Shown here: in pieces, positions 21,175-34,136 of the stretch
Position numbering within the stretch: the first letter of the stretch is position 1
Layout: every line of letters starts with the position of its first letter
DNA from: Hirsutella rhossiliensis
Taxonomy: Eukaryota; Ascomycota; Sordariomycetes; Hypocreales; Ophiocordycipitaceae
Direction: 5' to 3'
Assembly (NCBI RefSeq): GCF_020360975.1
Contig: NW_025408670.1
Location: 4,526,001 to 4,590,000, forward strand
Length of the DNA stretch: 64,000 nt
Notes under the pieces: generated by a model
The model's database searches: none
Seen by the model: only the letters and a program-made list of their open reading frames with translations
Told to the model about the DNA's origin: nothing
Program-made: the position numbers and the translations under genes

Positions 21175-22222
21175 ATGGCGCTAAATAAGGTATGCTTCTA
21201 AACTTTCCACCAGTCCGATATATTAAATATAGTTAATAACATAGAACTTACTTGAGGAATAGTTATCTCGCGCTACTATCCGAGAGACTCTATCATACTT
21301 CGTTAAAGGGGTCACGGGTGGTCGCGAGATAGACGCCGATGCACTTAGCTTGACGTCTGTTAGCAAGCTCCGTGAGGCGGTAGTTTTGGAGTTGGAGTCA
21401 TCAAGTCTCCGAGAGCACTGGCATCTAATCAACTCCAAAGACCAGTTCAATCTGTCGTGCTATGTGGCAGTTGACTTCACGCCGTCACATCCGGTCGATT
21501 ATCAGGTCATAGTAGCGCAGCTCACCATTTTTTTCTTCCACGCCGAAGATATACTCGAACATAAGCCCGACGTTCTACGGCGCCTGCAGCTCAATGTTGC
21601 CACCAGCCAGCCATGCGGAGACCCAGTGCTCGACTGGTACGCTCGTGAGCTGATACCACGCCTATGGCAGCACTTCGACCCGCTTGTTGCCAACATGATC
21701 GTCGTAGCCTGCTACGACTTTTGCAACGGCATCGGCATCGAGTCGCTAGCCAAGGACACCAATTCGCAACTGGAGACGCCTGGTTTCCCGGATTGGCTGC
21801 GCTTTAAGACGGGGCTATCACCCATGTATGCGCTGCTAGCGCTGGCATGCGCCTCGGACTCGAAGCTGCCCACGTGCACGGGCGGGTTCGAGAAGTATGT
21901 ACAAGTCATCCCTGATGTTATCCTCTTTACCAACATTGTCAACGACGTTATCTCCTTCTATAAGGAGCTGTTGGCCGGTGAGAAGGGAAACTACATTGAC
22001 ATGCGCGCCCAGAGGGACGACGTGGACGTGCTAGTTGCGATGCGTACCTTGGCTGACGAGGGCATACGCATCCGCGAGCGCGTACTTATCGCTCTAGCCG
22101 GCGCGCCCGAGTACTATGCGAACTTTGATGCGTATGCAAAGGGTATTACTCACTTTCATACCTCGTCTCCGCGTTATCGTTTAATGGAGCTATTTGTGTC
22201 AGAGGAGACTGCCTGTCTCTAG
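21175..22222 (+). CDS. Terpene synthase, trichodiene-synthase-like class I cyclase
   Basis: The protein is probably a sesquiterpene cyclase that ionises a prenyl diphosphate with Mg2+. The uninterrupted frame is 21263-22222 but contains no usable ATG at its start. A 15-nt first exon (ATG at 21175, GTATGC donor at 21190, AG acceptor ending at 21262, 73-bp intron) joins in phase and gives 324 residues, close to the family's usual length. The metal-binding NSE box NDVISFYKE is complete (residues 232-240 of this model) and a PRYRL segment lies near the C-terminus (308-312), as in trichodiene synthase. The Asp-rich box is EDILE (100-104) instead of D-D/E-x-x-D/E. Both boxes fall where the family has them, which supports the model. 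Codon use is ordinary and the gene shows no RIP. The product cannot be predicted; it could also be a diverged, inactive relative. Confidence 0.75.
21190..21262 (+). other. Predicted 73-bp intron of the terpene synthase gene
   Basis: Donor GTATGC, acceptor ATAG, length typical of filamentous fungi, and exon phases 0/0. It is inferred only because the long frame lacks ATG and has an in-frame TAG at 21260-21262. Confidence 0.5.
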
Positions 22223-22823
22223 AGGATTCTACAGTCATGGCGGGCTGATATGATCATGATAGTGATTTGTATTGCGCCCGGAGGATATGTCAAGATCAGG
22301 ACGCTCATTAACTGCTGCCTAACAGGCATCTGGCAGTTCGTAATGTCATATTAGTGATGGATTCGAACCTTCTAGATGACATCATCAGCTAAGCTGCCTG
22401 GGTGGCGAAATCGCCACTCAACCTAAAATCAGAAGTATAAGAAGCCAACTTTTTATCATTACTTAGCTAGAGAATCAAGAGTCTTTCGTTGCCCGATTCA
22501 CAGGGGATCTTCTGCCCTATCGTCGCTCAGTTATCTATACCGTCCGTGCCTCTCCTTGTATAACAATAACACTACTCAGATTTCGACTACGACGCTATAT
22601 TATGGCGATAGCGCAGAGTCTTCGTTGCTAGAGTAAAGCTAGTTTTTATCAGCCGGGATAGCTCTAGACGGATAGGTTCGCTACCTCTATAGGAGGCTAT
22701 CGCCGCTTCTACTTCCCCTTACGAGAAAGAAAAGTAACTATAGATACCTAAGAAAGGACTAAGGTATAAGATAAAGGTTTAGCTATTATAGCTTAGTAAA
22801 GTAAAAAAGGATCTTTATATAAA
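22223..22823. other. 3' flank of the terpene synthase gene with a Copia-1 LTR scrap
   Basis: Unmutated non-coding DNA to about 22640. A 40-bp piece at about 22679-22720 matches the inner part of a reverse Copia-1 LTR (compare 23131-23170). RIP-like DNA then leads into Copia-1B. No gene is seen. Confidence 0.5.
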
Positions 22824-23309
22824 TCTCGCGTAGAGAGATATGAGAAGTATATATAAAATGCACGAAGGTAAAAGTAAAAGTAAGGGGTCGGATAGGCAGG
22901 GCAGAGATATTTAATTCTTACGGGGGCAGTAATTACGGTAGGGGAGTAATTATTATATTGCCTTAATTATCCTTCTTTCCTCTATCTAACGCCCCTCTTT
23001 ATACCTATCTAGTATCTTAATTAATAAAGAAGGTCCTGCTTAAAGAAGCTACTAATATCCTTTTAACTACCGAGATTTTTACTAAGTTTTCCCCTCCTTT
23101 CTAGCCGTTGCCGGTATATCCGTCTTATCTTTCGCTACCTTTATAGGAAGCTATCGCTACTTCTACTTCCCCTTCTACCCCTACCCTCCTCTTTATATAT
23201 CTTTTTAGCTCCTTCTTCCTTCTTTTATACCGGGTATTTTTAGCTTCCTTAGTCCCTCTTACTAAGGGATATCTCTAAGAACTATAAAATTAGGCTATGC
23301 TTCGCGATA
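22824..23309 (-). repeat. 3' LTR of Copia-1B
   Basis: Reverse complement of the Copia-1 LTR: starts TCTCGCG and ends CTTCGCGATA. On the right it is followed by the complement of the Copia-1 polypurine tract (TACCCCCTAAG). Confidence 0.85.
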
Positions 23310-26300
23310 TACCCCCTAAGAGATAGCTTGCCCTTATAGTAAGGGCATAGCTAATATAGCTTTAAGCTAGTAAGCGTATAGAGGAGGTTCTTAGCTTTAT
23401 ACTTATCCCTTTACTCGAGGAAAGTAAGGGCCCTTTTAGGTCCCTAGGCTCTTTTAGACCTACTTAAGGAATAGGGGTCTAAAGAGGGGATAGTCCTATA
23501 AAAAAGGGGGTATTCTTAGAAGGGAGAAACCTAATTAAATAAGGGGCCCTTTAAAAGGAAGACCTCTTCCTTTCTTTAGCTATAGACGTTACCTTCTCGT
23601 CCGGGCTATTAGCTCCTCTTATAGACTCTTAAGGCGGGCTTTTAAGGATAGCTTCTTATAAACGTTTTCTAGCCTAATTTACTATAAAAAGACAGCTAGC
23701 TTCTACTTTAATAGAGGCTTTATAAGACCGTTTACTTTTATTAATACTATTAAAACTTAATAAATAGAAATAAGTACCCTTTAAACCTCTTAGCGTAACT
23801 AATACTAGTAGATATTAATATACTATAGCTTAGTTAATAGCTTACTATTTTCCTTTATAAGAATTTATATAGTTTATATATTATTATATTCTATAGCTAA
23901 TAGGGATAGAATTTATAATTATAAAGATATTAGTAGCTAGCTAAGGAAAATCGCTTTTTTTAATGCTTTTAAAAAAGCTAGTAGCTTTACCTCTATACTT
24001 AAAGTAGTAATAATAGCTTACTTTGAAGCTCTCTAAGTAATAGTTCCTTTAAAAAAGGATATAGTATACCCCTATAAGCTCTTTCTATTTAATAAATTAT
24101 CTATAAAGGACGAATCGCTTAAATAAAGGAAGATTTTAGTAGCTAGTTTCCTTCCCTACCCTCTTAGGCGTAAACTATATAATCTCGTTAAATAGAGATA
24201 AAGGATAGCTTAGTCTACTACTTCTTAGTGCCTAGGGCTAGGATTTTAGTTATACTTAGCTAGCTAAGAGACCGTAAAAGAGATATCCGGTCTAATAGAA
24301 ATAGCTAAGAAAAGTAAGGAGCTTACCTTTTATTAATATTAGTGTTTTTCTTACTCCCTAGCTTAAAAGGATAGATTATATAAAAGCTTTTTATCTAATA
24401 TAAGTATAAAGGGAAGCTTCTTATTAAGGGAATTAAGGAGGAATTTATAAGCGACCTTATCGATATAGGCGTCCTAAGTAAGCTAGATAGTCTATTAGGA
24501 CCTATTTTAAAGGATTTAAATCCCTAGGAACTACTTTAGCTCCCTTAGCCTAGTTATTTTATACCTTTATTATAAGCCTTTTATAGCCTCCCTTATAACA
24601 GCTTCTTCCTCTCTTAGGTAAGCTTAGATAATATTATTAATATAGAAAAAGACCGTGATTTTACCCTTCTATATTATATATAGTTCCTAAGGGACTTTCT
24701 TAAAGCCTAAGGCTTTAAGGGAACCTATTAAATACTATTACTAAAGAAAGGGTAATCTTTATAGTCTATATAAAGCTTTCCTAAGCTATAAAACCTTTCT
24801 TAGTTATTAGAAACTAAGAGGAAGTTATATATAAATAACTTCTTTTTCCTTAAGTAGGTAGTTAATAAAGGCGTTAACTATATTTATTTAATTAAGTTCG
24901 AGGTCGAATTCTACTACTATAGCTATAAGGGTCCGAAAAGATATCCTTACTAAGGTAGTTGCCTTAGTAGGTAGATCCCCTTTTTCCTATTAATTCCTAT
25001 AGATAACTAGCTAGGCTTTATACTTTTAAAGGAAGCTATATTTATTAGTCTTATAGATAAAGACCTACTTATAGCTAAGGACTTATTTTCCTCTTACCTT
25101 TTTCTTAAGGACCTCTTTAAAAGACTCTATCTTTTTATATAAGGCTAAGTAATCTTTCTAGGCCTAGAAAAACTAGTCTTTAAAGGGGTGTTTTTCTAGC
25201 TACTTTTAGTTTACTAGTAAGTCTAGGAGGTCTCTTTTATATACCTTCCTTCCTAATAGCTATAGCTTAAAGAGCTAGCTTACTATAAATACTCTATAAG
25301 AACTATTTTTTATAGGCGTTAGATAAAAGTTAGAAAAACAGTTAAAATAAAGGAGAGGTTAGTTTTCTTTTATATTAGGCCTTATACCTTCCTTTACTTC
25401 TTAAAGTAAGGATAAAAAAGTAGCTAGGTAATCCTTTAAGAAAGGTACCTTTCTTACCTCCTTAAAGGTTAAGATAGGATAACTAACTAAAAAAGCTACT
25501 TTTAGATCTTCTTTATATATAGGAGGAAGTATAGGGAGGTAAACGTATTTTAGCTATACTACTTTCTTATAGTCTCCTTCTTTATATAGATTATTTAATT
25601 TAGTAGCTTCCTTTTCTTTAAAGTTAGCGTTGTCTTTAACTACTTTAACGTTAGTTTCTTTTTTTATTTCCTTATTTAAGAGCTCTTCTTAAGACTATTA
25701 AGAAGGGGGGATTTAGATCTTTTAAATTAGCTAACGTTATAAGAGTAAACGGGGCTATTAATCCCTCTTTTTATCGAAAAAGCTAAATTTATCGAAAATT
25801 ATATCCTTAGTTAAAATAACCCTCTATATAAAAGGAATCTAGATCTAAAAGATATTTATAGAATTATAGCTAACGAGGTAACTAATAAAGGCTTTAAAAT
25901 TAAGCTTTCCTTTCTTTTTTCTTTTTAGCTATATATTAGTAGTTCTAGTATATACCTTATAGCTATAAGTATAAAGGTAGGCTAGTAAGGCCCTCTTTTT
26001 TATAAAGAGCTTAAGGGGGGATTTCTAGTTTATTCCTTAGGTAGTCCCTCTAAGGGTCTAGTTTTATAAGTAATAGGCGGTCTTAATAACTTCCCTTTAA
26101 AGGTTATAAGGAAGCTTTATATTAAGTCTTATTATATAGGCCCTTTCTATTATAGTACCCCTTAATCTTTCTATTACTCTATTTTAGACCTAGGTATTTA
26201 GTGCTAATAAAAAGGGTAAAATACTCTTATTATAAAGCTAATTTATAATATCCTTTATAAATAGATCTCTATTAAACTATATCTTCTTTACTTTATAGCT

Positions 26301-27964
26301 AATATAGGATTTTATTTAGTTAATAAAGTCTTAAAGGGCAAACTAGTTATACTTACTTAGGTAGGTCTATAAGAAATAAGGGAAAACTATCCTTAAAAAA
26401 GCGTTTATAAAAAATATTACCTTAATAATGCTTTCTTAGTTCTTAGAAACGTTAGTTTAGTCGACTTAAATTTCCTTATATAGCTAGTCTAGCTATAAAA
26501 GGGTTCGTTTAGAAATTCGTCTCTTTCTTTTCTTAGCTATAGTATTTATATTTAATAGTCTTTAGGCTCTTAATTTAAATACCTTATTATTAGCTTAGGT
26601 TATATAATATAAGGGCTTTTACCCTATATAGGCCTAAACTAGGGTCTAGGCTAAGTCTATATATAAGCGGCCTCCGCGTTTATATAGGCTAGGCCTATAC
26701 TTCTCTTTCTTTTCCCCCTTATTGATTATTAACCTTCTTTTAATAGACCGTACCTAAGCCTATACCTCTACTTACTTTATAATATATAAAGCTAGAGGGC
26801 TTAGGTAATTAAGTTATATATATTAAAGAAGACTATCTCCTTAAGCTACTAAAAGAGGGTCCTTTATAGTAGACCTATTTCTCTTACTAAGGAAAGCTAA
26901 CTTTTTTAGAGATTCTATCTTAAAAATAAGTTAGAATTTAAGAATAAATTAACCGGATTTTTCCTTAATAAGCTTAATCGTTTAATTCTTTTAAACTAGA
27001 TTTATAGGCTTAGTTATTATATCCTAAAAGATTCCTTTTTCTTAAAGAAAGTAGAAGGAAATTAGGCTTATTAAAAATTATAAGTAAAAAGCTACCCTTT
27101 TTTATTAAACAATTTATATAAACGCGTTAAGTAATTTTATCGTAAAATTTACCTTTCTATACCCCTCTATCTATATAGTTAATTCCCTAGTAATAAGGTA
27201 TTCCTTTTATACCCTTTTAAAGGACTAGAATTATAAGAGTATATTATAGATATTAAGGGAAGTACTAGAGTTAAAGATAGCTAATTTTATAAGGGATAAT
27301 TAAAGGGTCTTAATAAGTAGTCTTATAAATCTATAGGGAAGATAAAGGCTAGGTTTACTATACTAACGGTTTTTCCTTAAATTTATAGCTTAAATAAAAG
27401 CAGCTGTATTAATTATTATTTCTTAGTAACCTAAATTTCGTTTATCTTCTTTTATAATAAAGGGTCCTCCTTAAAAGACTATTATATTACTTTTTATAGC
27501 CTCTTTAAAGGGTTAAATCCTTTAGGTTAGTTTTCTTTAAAGACCTATTAGTATTATAATAACTAATAGCCTAGGGATTTATAGGCTAGGCAGCTGTTTT
27601 ATTTAGTCTTTTATTTCTTTAAAGAATCCTTATCTTAGTTTAAAAGGTCTACTTAAAAACCCCCCCTTTCTACCCTTTATTACTAATTTTAATAAGAAGG
27701 TTTAATTTTAACTAATTTTTTAATTTTTTAACTAATAAACTAAAAGGTCTATTAAAGGACTAGTTAAGCTAGTCTAACTAATAGGACTAAGGCTAGGCCT
27801 AGAGTAAGGGGCGGAGCTAGGGCTAGGGCTATAGCTATAGTTAATAATAGCGTTAAGGCTCTTAAGGAAGGAGCTAAAAGGGTAATAGCTATAGTAGTAA
27901 TAGGTAGTAGCTATAGTAATAAGGGCTATAATAGCTATAAGGGTAGTAGGTCGAACCGTCTAGG
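23310..27964 (-). pseudogene. Copia-1B pol and part of gag (RIP-dead)
   Basis: Minus-strand remnant of the Copia polyprotein: 3' untranslated region (to about 23600), RNase H, RT (about 24000-25000), linker, integrase and the Ala/Pro-rich end of gag next to Gypsy-1. At 24633-24644 the RT active site reads YINN where Copia-1A has YVDD (36770-36781), so both catalytic Asp codons became Asn codons by G-to-A changes. Stops are too many to list. Confidence 0.75.
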
Positions 27965-28415
27965 TATTACGACTATAGCAACTAAGCCGCTAACGGTCGA
28001 CCGTATTAAGTATATAATATAGTCTAATAGCTAAATAGTTAGTATAACTATTTAATAGATATAGGTTTAAGGGGATCGTAGAAATCTAAGTAATCTAAGA
28101 CTAATAAGATTACTATGCTTTATACGATTTAATATTAAGGATTATAGCTAGGCCTATAATCTAAGGATAGTCTCTATAAGTATATATAGCTACTTACTTT
28201 TACTCCTTTAAATAGATAGCTCTCTAGCTTTTAATATAGATCTTTATTATAATTCTATCTTTAATTTTAATTACCTAGTTATAGTCTATAGTCTATAACC
28301 TCTAACTTATTACTAACGTAATATATATATTATTACTTAGACTACGCCTTATTATATCTACTAATATAAACCCCCTTAATAGGTTTATCCCTTAAGAATA
28401 ATACTAGTTATTATA
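27965..28415 (+). repeat. 5' LTR of Gypsy-1
   Basis: 451 bp, TATTACGAC to GTTATTATA, the RIP version of a TG...CA LTR. Same length as the 3' LTR. Confidence 0.9.
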
Positions 28416-30400
28416 CGTTAAAAGCTCTTATTTAGTATAATACCGCGTTACTTTAAGTAATATTATAACTATTAATATACCTATATAGTAAGCTAGATTA
28501 ACTAACTTTAAAGCTATTATATTGCCTTAGGATATAATACGCGAGATTATTACCCTTCGATATAAGGTATAGTTACTTAGGAATAAAGGAGGTAATAAAT
28601 AAGTTAGGGACTTTAGAGAAGTAGTTAAACTAAAATAGCTAGGACTATTCGATAGTACTTATAGCACGCTTTAAGACTTTCTTACCTAACTTAAGGCCTA
28701 CTACCGGTTTTTATCGCGTATACTATATACGTTTATTAACGCTATCGCTTATATTTAATAAGCGGCTATATCTTTTTCGTAATAGTTATAAGCCTAGGCG
28801 GAGGGGTTACCCCTCTAGGAACTTCCTAGTAACTATATACGCACTTCTTTTAGCTAGCCTAGCGCGTATTACTTAAAGGCCCGTAGTTTAAGTCCCGCTA
28901 GCGTAATTAAGCGCGGTTTTAGTATAGGGCCTACCTATATAAAAATTCCCTTTATAGTCTAGGATATCTAAGTATCTAAGGACGAATTAACCTAGTATAC
29001 CTAAGGGGGTATATCGCGTATACTATATACGTTAATTAACGCTATCGCTTATATTTAATAAGCGGCTATATCTTTTTCGTAATAGTTTTACCTTATTAAA
29101 CTCTTAGACTTAGTCGAAAAGGTACTTTACGTAGGAAATTATTTATCTAGAATAGTACTTACTTAGTTTAGACCTATTATAAGGGACTTTCTCGATAATT
29201 AACTAGCGCGATAAGATAATAAGATAGATAAAGTCTTTACTAGTTTGTAAGGATTTAATAAAGCTATTATAAAGGTATTTAGAATAACTAATAAGGAATA
29301 AGAAGCTAAATAGAAACTTTAAGAACTTTAATAAAGGATCTTAGTATTAGATTATACTATAAAGCTTTATTAAGTTACCTTAAAGCTTAATTAAGATAAC
29401 GAACTTCTTATATTATAATTTTATAATAAGCTTAAAGAAGAAGTTAAGGACGAGCCTTATAAGAAAATCGACCTAATAACCTCTTAGATTATATTACTAT
29501 AATAGTATAAATTAACGATAAATAGTATACGCGATACTAAGAGAAGAAATAAGGAAGAGGAAACTAAAACCCTTTTTATAAGAATAAATTTAACTAACGC
29601 GCTAACTAGAAAAAGAAGCGCGAAACTCTTATTACCTATACCTATATAACTAACCTAGGTAGGATAGATCTAAATATAATATAAAAAAGTAAAGGAAAGT
29701 ATTTTAACTATAGAAAACTTAGATATTACTTTAAAGAATATAAATAACCTTAAAAAGAAAAGAAAACCTACTAAGTACTAGCGTTAAAAGGTAAGAAATA
29801 CCTAAACGCTACTAAAAGATAGGAACTAAAGTATAAACTCCTTAGTTAAACTATATACTGTAACGATAAATATATAGTATACCTAAGCGATAAGTATAGT
29901 ACTAGATAGTTCTTAAAGCTATTAAAGAAAACCCTTATAATAATATAATAAAGGGATCTTAAAATATAGAAATAAGTTAAATTTATAGAACTAAAATACC
30001 CTTATCTTAAAAGAGTCTTATAAGACTAGATTAATAAGAATAGTAAACGATTCTAGGAAGATATATAAAATAAAAATCGATATTAATAATAAGTAGTCTA
30101 TAAATAGTAAAATAAAGAAGATATAAATATAGCCTTTATACTTATAAAACTTAGATAATAACTTAAAAGGGAATAATAAAGTATTAATAATATAAGCTTT
30201 AAAGAATAAGAAATACTTAGCGAAATAAAAGATAAGAACGAACTTATACTACTACCTTTATTACTAAGGGAAAATACTATAATTAGAGAATACGCTTTAT
30301 ACTTTAAGGAATTTAAAGAAATACTTAAAATTAAAACTTAATAAATACTTTAAATTCCTATAAAAAACTAATAAGCTATATTAATTTAATATTAATTAGT
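28416..30400 (+). pseudogene. Gypsy-1 gag (RIP-dead)
   Basis: Gag would package the RNA. At about 29691-29752 a degenerate zinc knuckle reads GKYFNYRKLRYYFKEYK. The Cys and His positions of a CX2CX4HX4C knuckle are Tyr, consistent with TGT and CAT/CAC having become TAT/TAC. The flanking frame is Lys/Asn-rich with many TAG/TAA. The gag start and the boundary to protease cannot be set. Confidence 0.6.
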
Positions 30401-31899
30401 ACTATATAAAGGAGACTATACTATAGCTATCGCTATAGTTAATACCTTTATAGCTTTATAATAAGAATAGTAACTATAAGGAAAATTTAAAGATAATCTA
30501 TAAATACTACTTACTTATAAGTACTATAAGTATATTTTATAGATATTATACGTTTACCTAGATTATATAATATACCTTTAGATAAAAGCATAATATAATA
30601 CTTTCTTAGTTAGGTTTAAAGGATAAGTCCTTTTAAAACCCTACTTAAGTATAAAACTAAACTACTAGAAAATCGATTAACGCTACTTAAACGACTAGGT
30701 TATATTATTAAAACCTAATTATAGTATACTACTTAAATACCGCGATAATTATAGTTTATTAATAAGATATCCTTTAGAGATATATAAAATCTATAAGCTA
30801 TATTTAACTAAGGAAAAATCGATATAGAAATACTATATAAAAAATAAAAAGACGCTAAATAAAAACTTAACCTTTAGTATAAAAATAAATAGAATTATAA
30901 AGTATAGTATATAATTAACTATAAAGTAATATAATATAAATAATATAGCGTTAAGAAATAAGAGATCTTTTATTAGCTATAAGAAATTAGTCTCTTAAGC
31001 CTTAATATAATACTATATAAAGAAAAAAGAACGATATTAATAATAAATTAAAGAAGAATACCTCAATAAAATAAATAAGGACTAAGTAAAAAATAAGGTA
31101 TACTATTTATAAAAGGGCTATAAACTAGTACGATATAATAAGATCTAAGGACCTTATATATAGTAATAGTAAGCTATAGTAACTAAATAGTATTAGATAT
31201 TTAAATTATAAGATATTACGCGCGTATACTTTTAAACTATAGCGCGATAAGTAATTACGTTTTACTTAAAGTCGTTAATCGTTACTAACTTATATAAAGA
31301 TATAAGAAAGATTTATATAAACTTATAAATATTAAAGGAGAGGCCTTTAACTATAATAATAGAATTATTAATATAGAGATTAATTACCTTAATATTAATA
31401 TCTAGGGCTACGATAAATAAGTTAACTTTAATTTATAGATATTAAAGAATATAACCTTATATTAAGGCTTTTATAGCTATAGGAGAGTAACCTACTAATT
31501 AACTAGAAAACTAGCTAGCTATATTAAAATAAAGATATAAGTTTCTAGGACTAGTAGATTTAAGAGAAAGTAAAATTTTATAATAATTTAGCTACTAAAT
31601 AAAATAAAAAGGATAACCGTTTAAGTAAATTATTATAGGCTTTAGCGATATAAACGAAAATAGTAACTAAACTAAGGGATATAATAAAATCAACTAAGAA
31701 AACTTATATACTAATTAATATAGCTATATAACTTAGTATTTAATATAAATAGAATAAAGGATATAATATAAAGATTTAAAGAGTTATTACTACTTTAAGG
31801 AAAGACCTTAAATAAATTAATAAAGAGCTTAAGTTAAGAGAAACTAGCTTTTAAAAGAAAGAATAAAGCTTATAAGATAGAATAAAGAATATCCTTTAA

Positions 31900-32289
31900 G
31901 AATACTAAAAATATAATAAACTCTTTAAGGAAGAACTTAAAATAGGGTTACTTAAATATAGCTAATAAGACTATAAAATTTATCTTAAGGATAGAATAAC
32001 GCTAACGTTTTATAAACTTTATAACTTAAATAAAAAGTAACTTTAAATGCTATATAACTACTTTAATAAGAATCTATAAAAGAGATATATATAAATATTA
32101 ATATCTAAAGTAAGCTACCTAGTTATATTTATTTTAAAGAAATATAGTAAGCTATAACTAGTTATTAATTATAAACGCTTAAACGATATTATAATAAAGG
32201 ACCGAGTATTATTACCGCTTATATTAGAACTATAAGATCGACTATATAGTAAAAAATAATTTATAGCCCTTAACCTTAAAGGCGACTAT
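31900..32289 (+). pseudogene. Gypsy-1 RT, 5' part before the Copia-1A insertion
   Basis: Reads VINYKRLNDIIIKD, then PLILEL and FIALNLKGDY, corresponding to the conserved NRLN, PLP and first catalytic-Asp (LDLK) blocks of Gypsy RT. In this copy the LDLK Asp is Asn. The frame stops at the insertion and resumes at 38559 once the ACTAT duplication is counted once. 30400-31900 should hold protease and linker and shows only RIP-degraded text. Confidence 0.75.
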
Positions 32290-32747
32290 TGTCGCGAAGC
32301 GTGGCCTGATTTCGCAGTTCTCGAAGATATCCCTTGGCAAGAGGGACCAAGGAAGCTAGAAACACCCGGTGTGGAAGAAGGAGCCGAGAAGAGGTGCAGA
32401 AAGGAGGGTGGGGGCATAAGGGAAAGCATAAAGTGGCGAGAGATAAGACGGATATGCCGGAAACGGCTGCAAAGGAAGGAAAAAACCGGCAAAAAGCTCG
32501 GTAGTTAAAAGGACATCAGTAGCTTCTTTAAGCAGGATCTTCTTTGTTAATTAAGATGCCAGACGGGTATAAATAGGGGCGTTGGATAGAGGAAAGAAGG
32601 ACAATCAAGGCAATATAACAATCACTCCCCTACTGCAATTGCTGCCCCCGCAAGATTCAAACATCTCTACCCTGCCTATCCGACCCCTTACTTCTACTTT
32701 CACCTTCGTGCATTTTATATGCACTTCTCGCATCTCTCTTCGCGAGA
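32290..32747 (+). repeat. 5' LTR of Copia-1A
   Basis: Starts TGTCGCGAAG and ends CTTCGCGAGA, a terminal inverted repeat with one mismatch. It differs from the 3' LTR at 32308, 32507, 32521, 32553, 32560, 32569 and 32616, all C/T or G/A changes in CpA/TpG context. Confidence 0.96.
32568..32575 (+). promoter_or_regulatory. TATA-like box in the Copia-1A 5' LTR
   Basis: TATAAATA about 180 bp before the LTR end. The 3' LTR has TGTAAATA at the same place; other Copia-1 LTRs have TATAAAGA. The position is reasonable for a retroelement promoter, but RIP itself creates TA, so the call is tentative. Confidence 0.45.
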
Positions 32748-32760
32748 GTTATGAGCCCGG
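32748..32760 (+). other. Primer-binding site of Copia-1A (half-tRNA type)
   Basis: Immediately after the LTR comes GTTATGAGCCCGG. Its first 11 nt complement GGGCUCAUAAC, the anticodon arm of initiator methionine tRNA, not the 3' acceptor end. Priming by an internally cleaved initiator tRNA is established for Drosophila copia. Copia-2 has the RIP version GTTATAAGCCCGG. Confidence 0.65.
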
Positions 32761-32889
32761 GAGGAATAGTATTCCTGTACCTTCCGGCTGCTGCAAAAGG
32801 CACCCTTCTTGCATCCCTCGTGGCTCCCTTTTACCCCGCTTACTAGAAAAGCCGATTTTTAACCGACTTTTCTACCTTTCCCCGCAATA

Positions 32890-34136
32890 ATGACGAAAAT
32901 CGACTCCTCTGCCGTCCCTACGGTCCGTAGGACGATTCTTGCAGAGCCCCAAGATTGGGATAAATGGGTAAAGGAGCTACGGGCTCGTGTGGACAGAACC
33001 ATCCACAATTTAGTCTTCTCTGACAAGCAGGACCCTCTCGAGCCCCCTCTTCGACCTAGGGCAACGGACTTTGCAGAGGGAGCTACCCTCTTCTCTGAGC
33101 TAACCTCTGCACAGCAGAGAGCTTTTTCTGCTGCCTTAGGTGACTACGAAAGTCATCGAAAGGAATACCTTTACGAGACAAAGCTACTAACGGCTGCTCG
33201 TACGGCGATAACGGAATCCGTTAGTGCCGTAAAGCTAATCTCTTCGAGAGGAAGAGACTCCTAGGCAGTGGCTTTTAAAGCTCGAGACCTCGACAGCTCC
33301 CTAGAGGTTATATGACTGACCGTATTAGGAAGACCTATACGGCCCACCTAGGAGCTTTTTCTGCTAGGAACCTACTAGCTTCTTCGTGGCTAGCTAAGTG
33401 GGAAGAAATCCTCGAGGAAGCTAACCAATACTTCCTAACAGAAGCTCTTTCCGGCCAGTGGCTACGGGATATATCTCTACTAATAAAGCCTATTAGTGAC
33501 GGTTACTCGACTATCTTTCGAGAAGCTAGCCGGGAACTAGACGAAGAGGCTGCCAGAGTACAACAGCAAGCAGTCTTATTCCTTCGTGGCCAGCACTCGA
33601 CACAGACAGCACGACCTGCAGCTGCTGCAGCCCCTATTGCTGCGGCCCCCGCTGCTGCTGCTACGGCTGTTGCTCCTTCGGCTCCACCTCCCTCGAGAGC
33701 ATCAACACTGTCTTCAACGGCTGCCGTAGGCCCGGCCCCGGCTCCGCCTCTTGCTCCGGGCCCGGCCCCGGTCCCGTTAGTCAGACCGGCCCGACTAGTC
33801 CCCCAGTAGACCTTTCAGTCCGTTAGTCGAAAAATCAGGGAACTAGTCGAAATCGAACCTCTTCGTCAAAATCAGCAACAAGGGGTAGGTTTTCAAGCAG
33901 ACCTTCCGGACCGGGACGAGGATTCCTCGAAGAAACAACGTACGAGGAGGAATCGACCTACCTGCCAAGCGTGCAAAAAGCCCCATCGGCTAGAAGACTG
34001 CTGGCAGGTCTTCGAGGAAAACCGACCCGAAGGAGTCAACCCTTCAAAGAGGCTACGAGAAATAGTACAACAATCTCTTAAGGAGGACCCCTCGTTGCAG
34101 AAGAAGATAGACGAGATTCGGGTTGCTAAGAAATAG
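32890..34136 (+). pseudogene. Copia-1A gag (frameshift and premature stops)
   Basis: Begins ATG at 32890 (MTKIDSSAVPTVRRTILAEP). A TAG at 33262-33264 and a 1-nt deletion shortly before 33312 move the frame; the Copia-1F copy has one more base there. The second part (MTDRIRKTYTAHL onward) leads through an Ala/Pro-rich linker, a TAG at 33807-33809, and a basic region with a zinc knuckle CQACKKPHRLEDC (about 33963-34001, CX2CX3HX4C). It ends KK at TAG 34134-34136. That TAG may itself be RIP-made, because pol continues in the same frame. Gag would form the particle and bind RNA. Confidence 0.85.

Noticed and set aside
21350..21352. TTG at 21350 as start codon of the terpene synthase
   Set aside because: Nuclear fungal genes start with ATG, and the frame stays open to 21263 with family-like text before this codon.
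21223..21942. Minus-strand frames opposite the terpene synthase
   Set aside because: They are shadows of the plus-strand coding frame, which has the conserved NSE box and family-like length.
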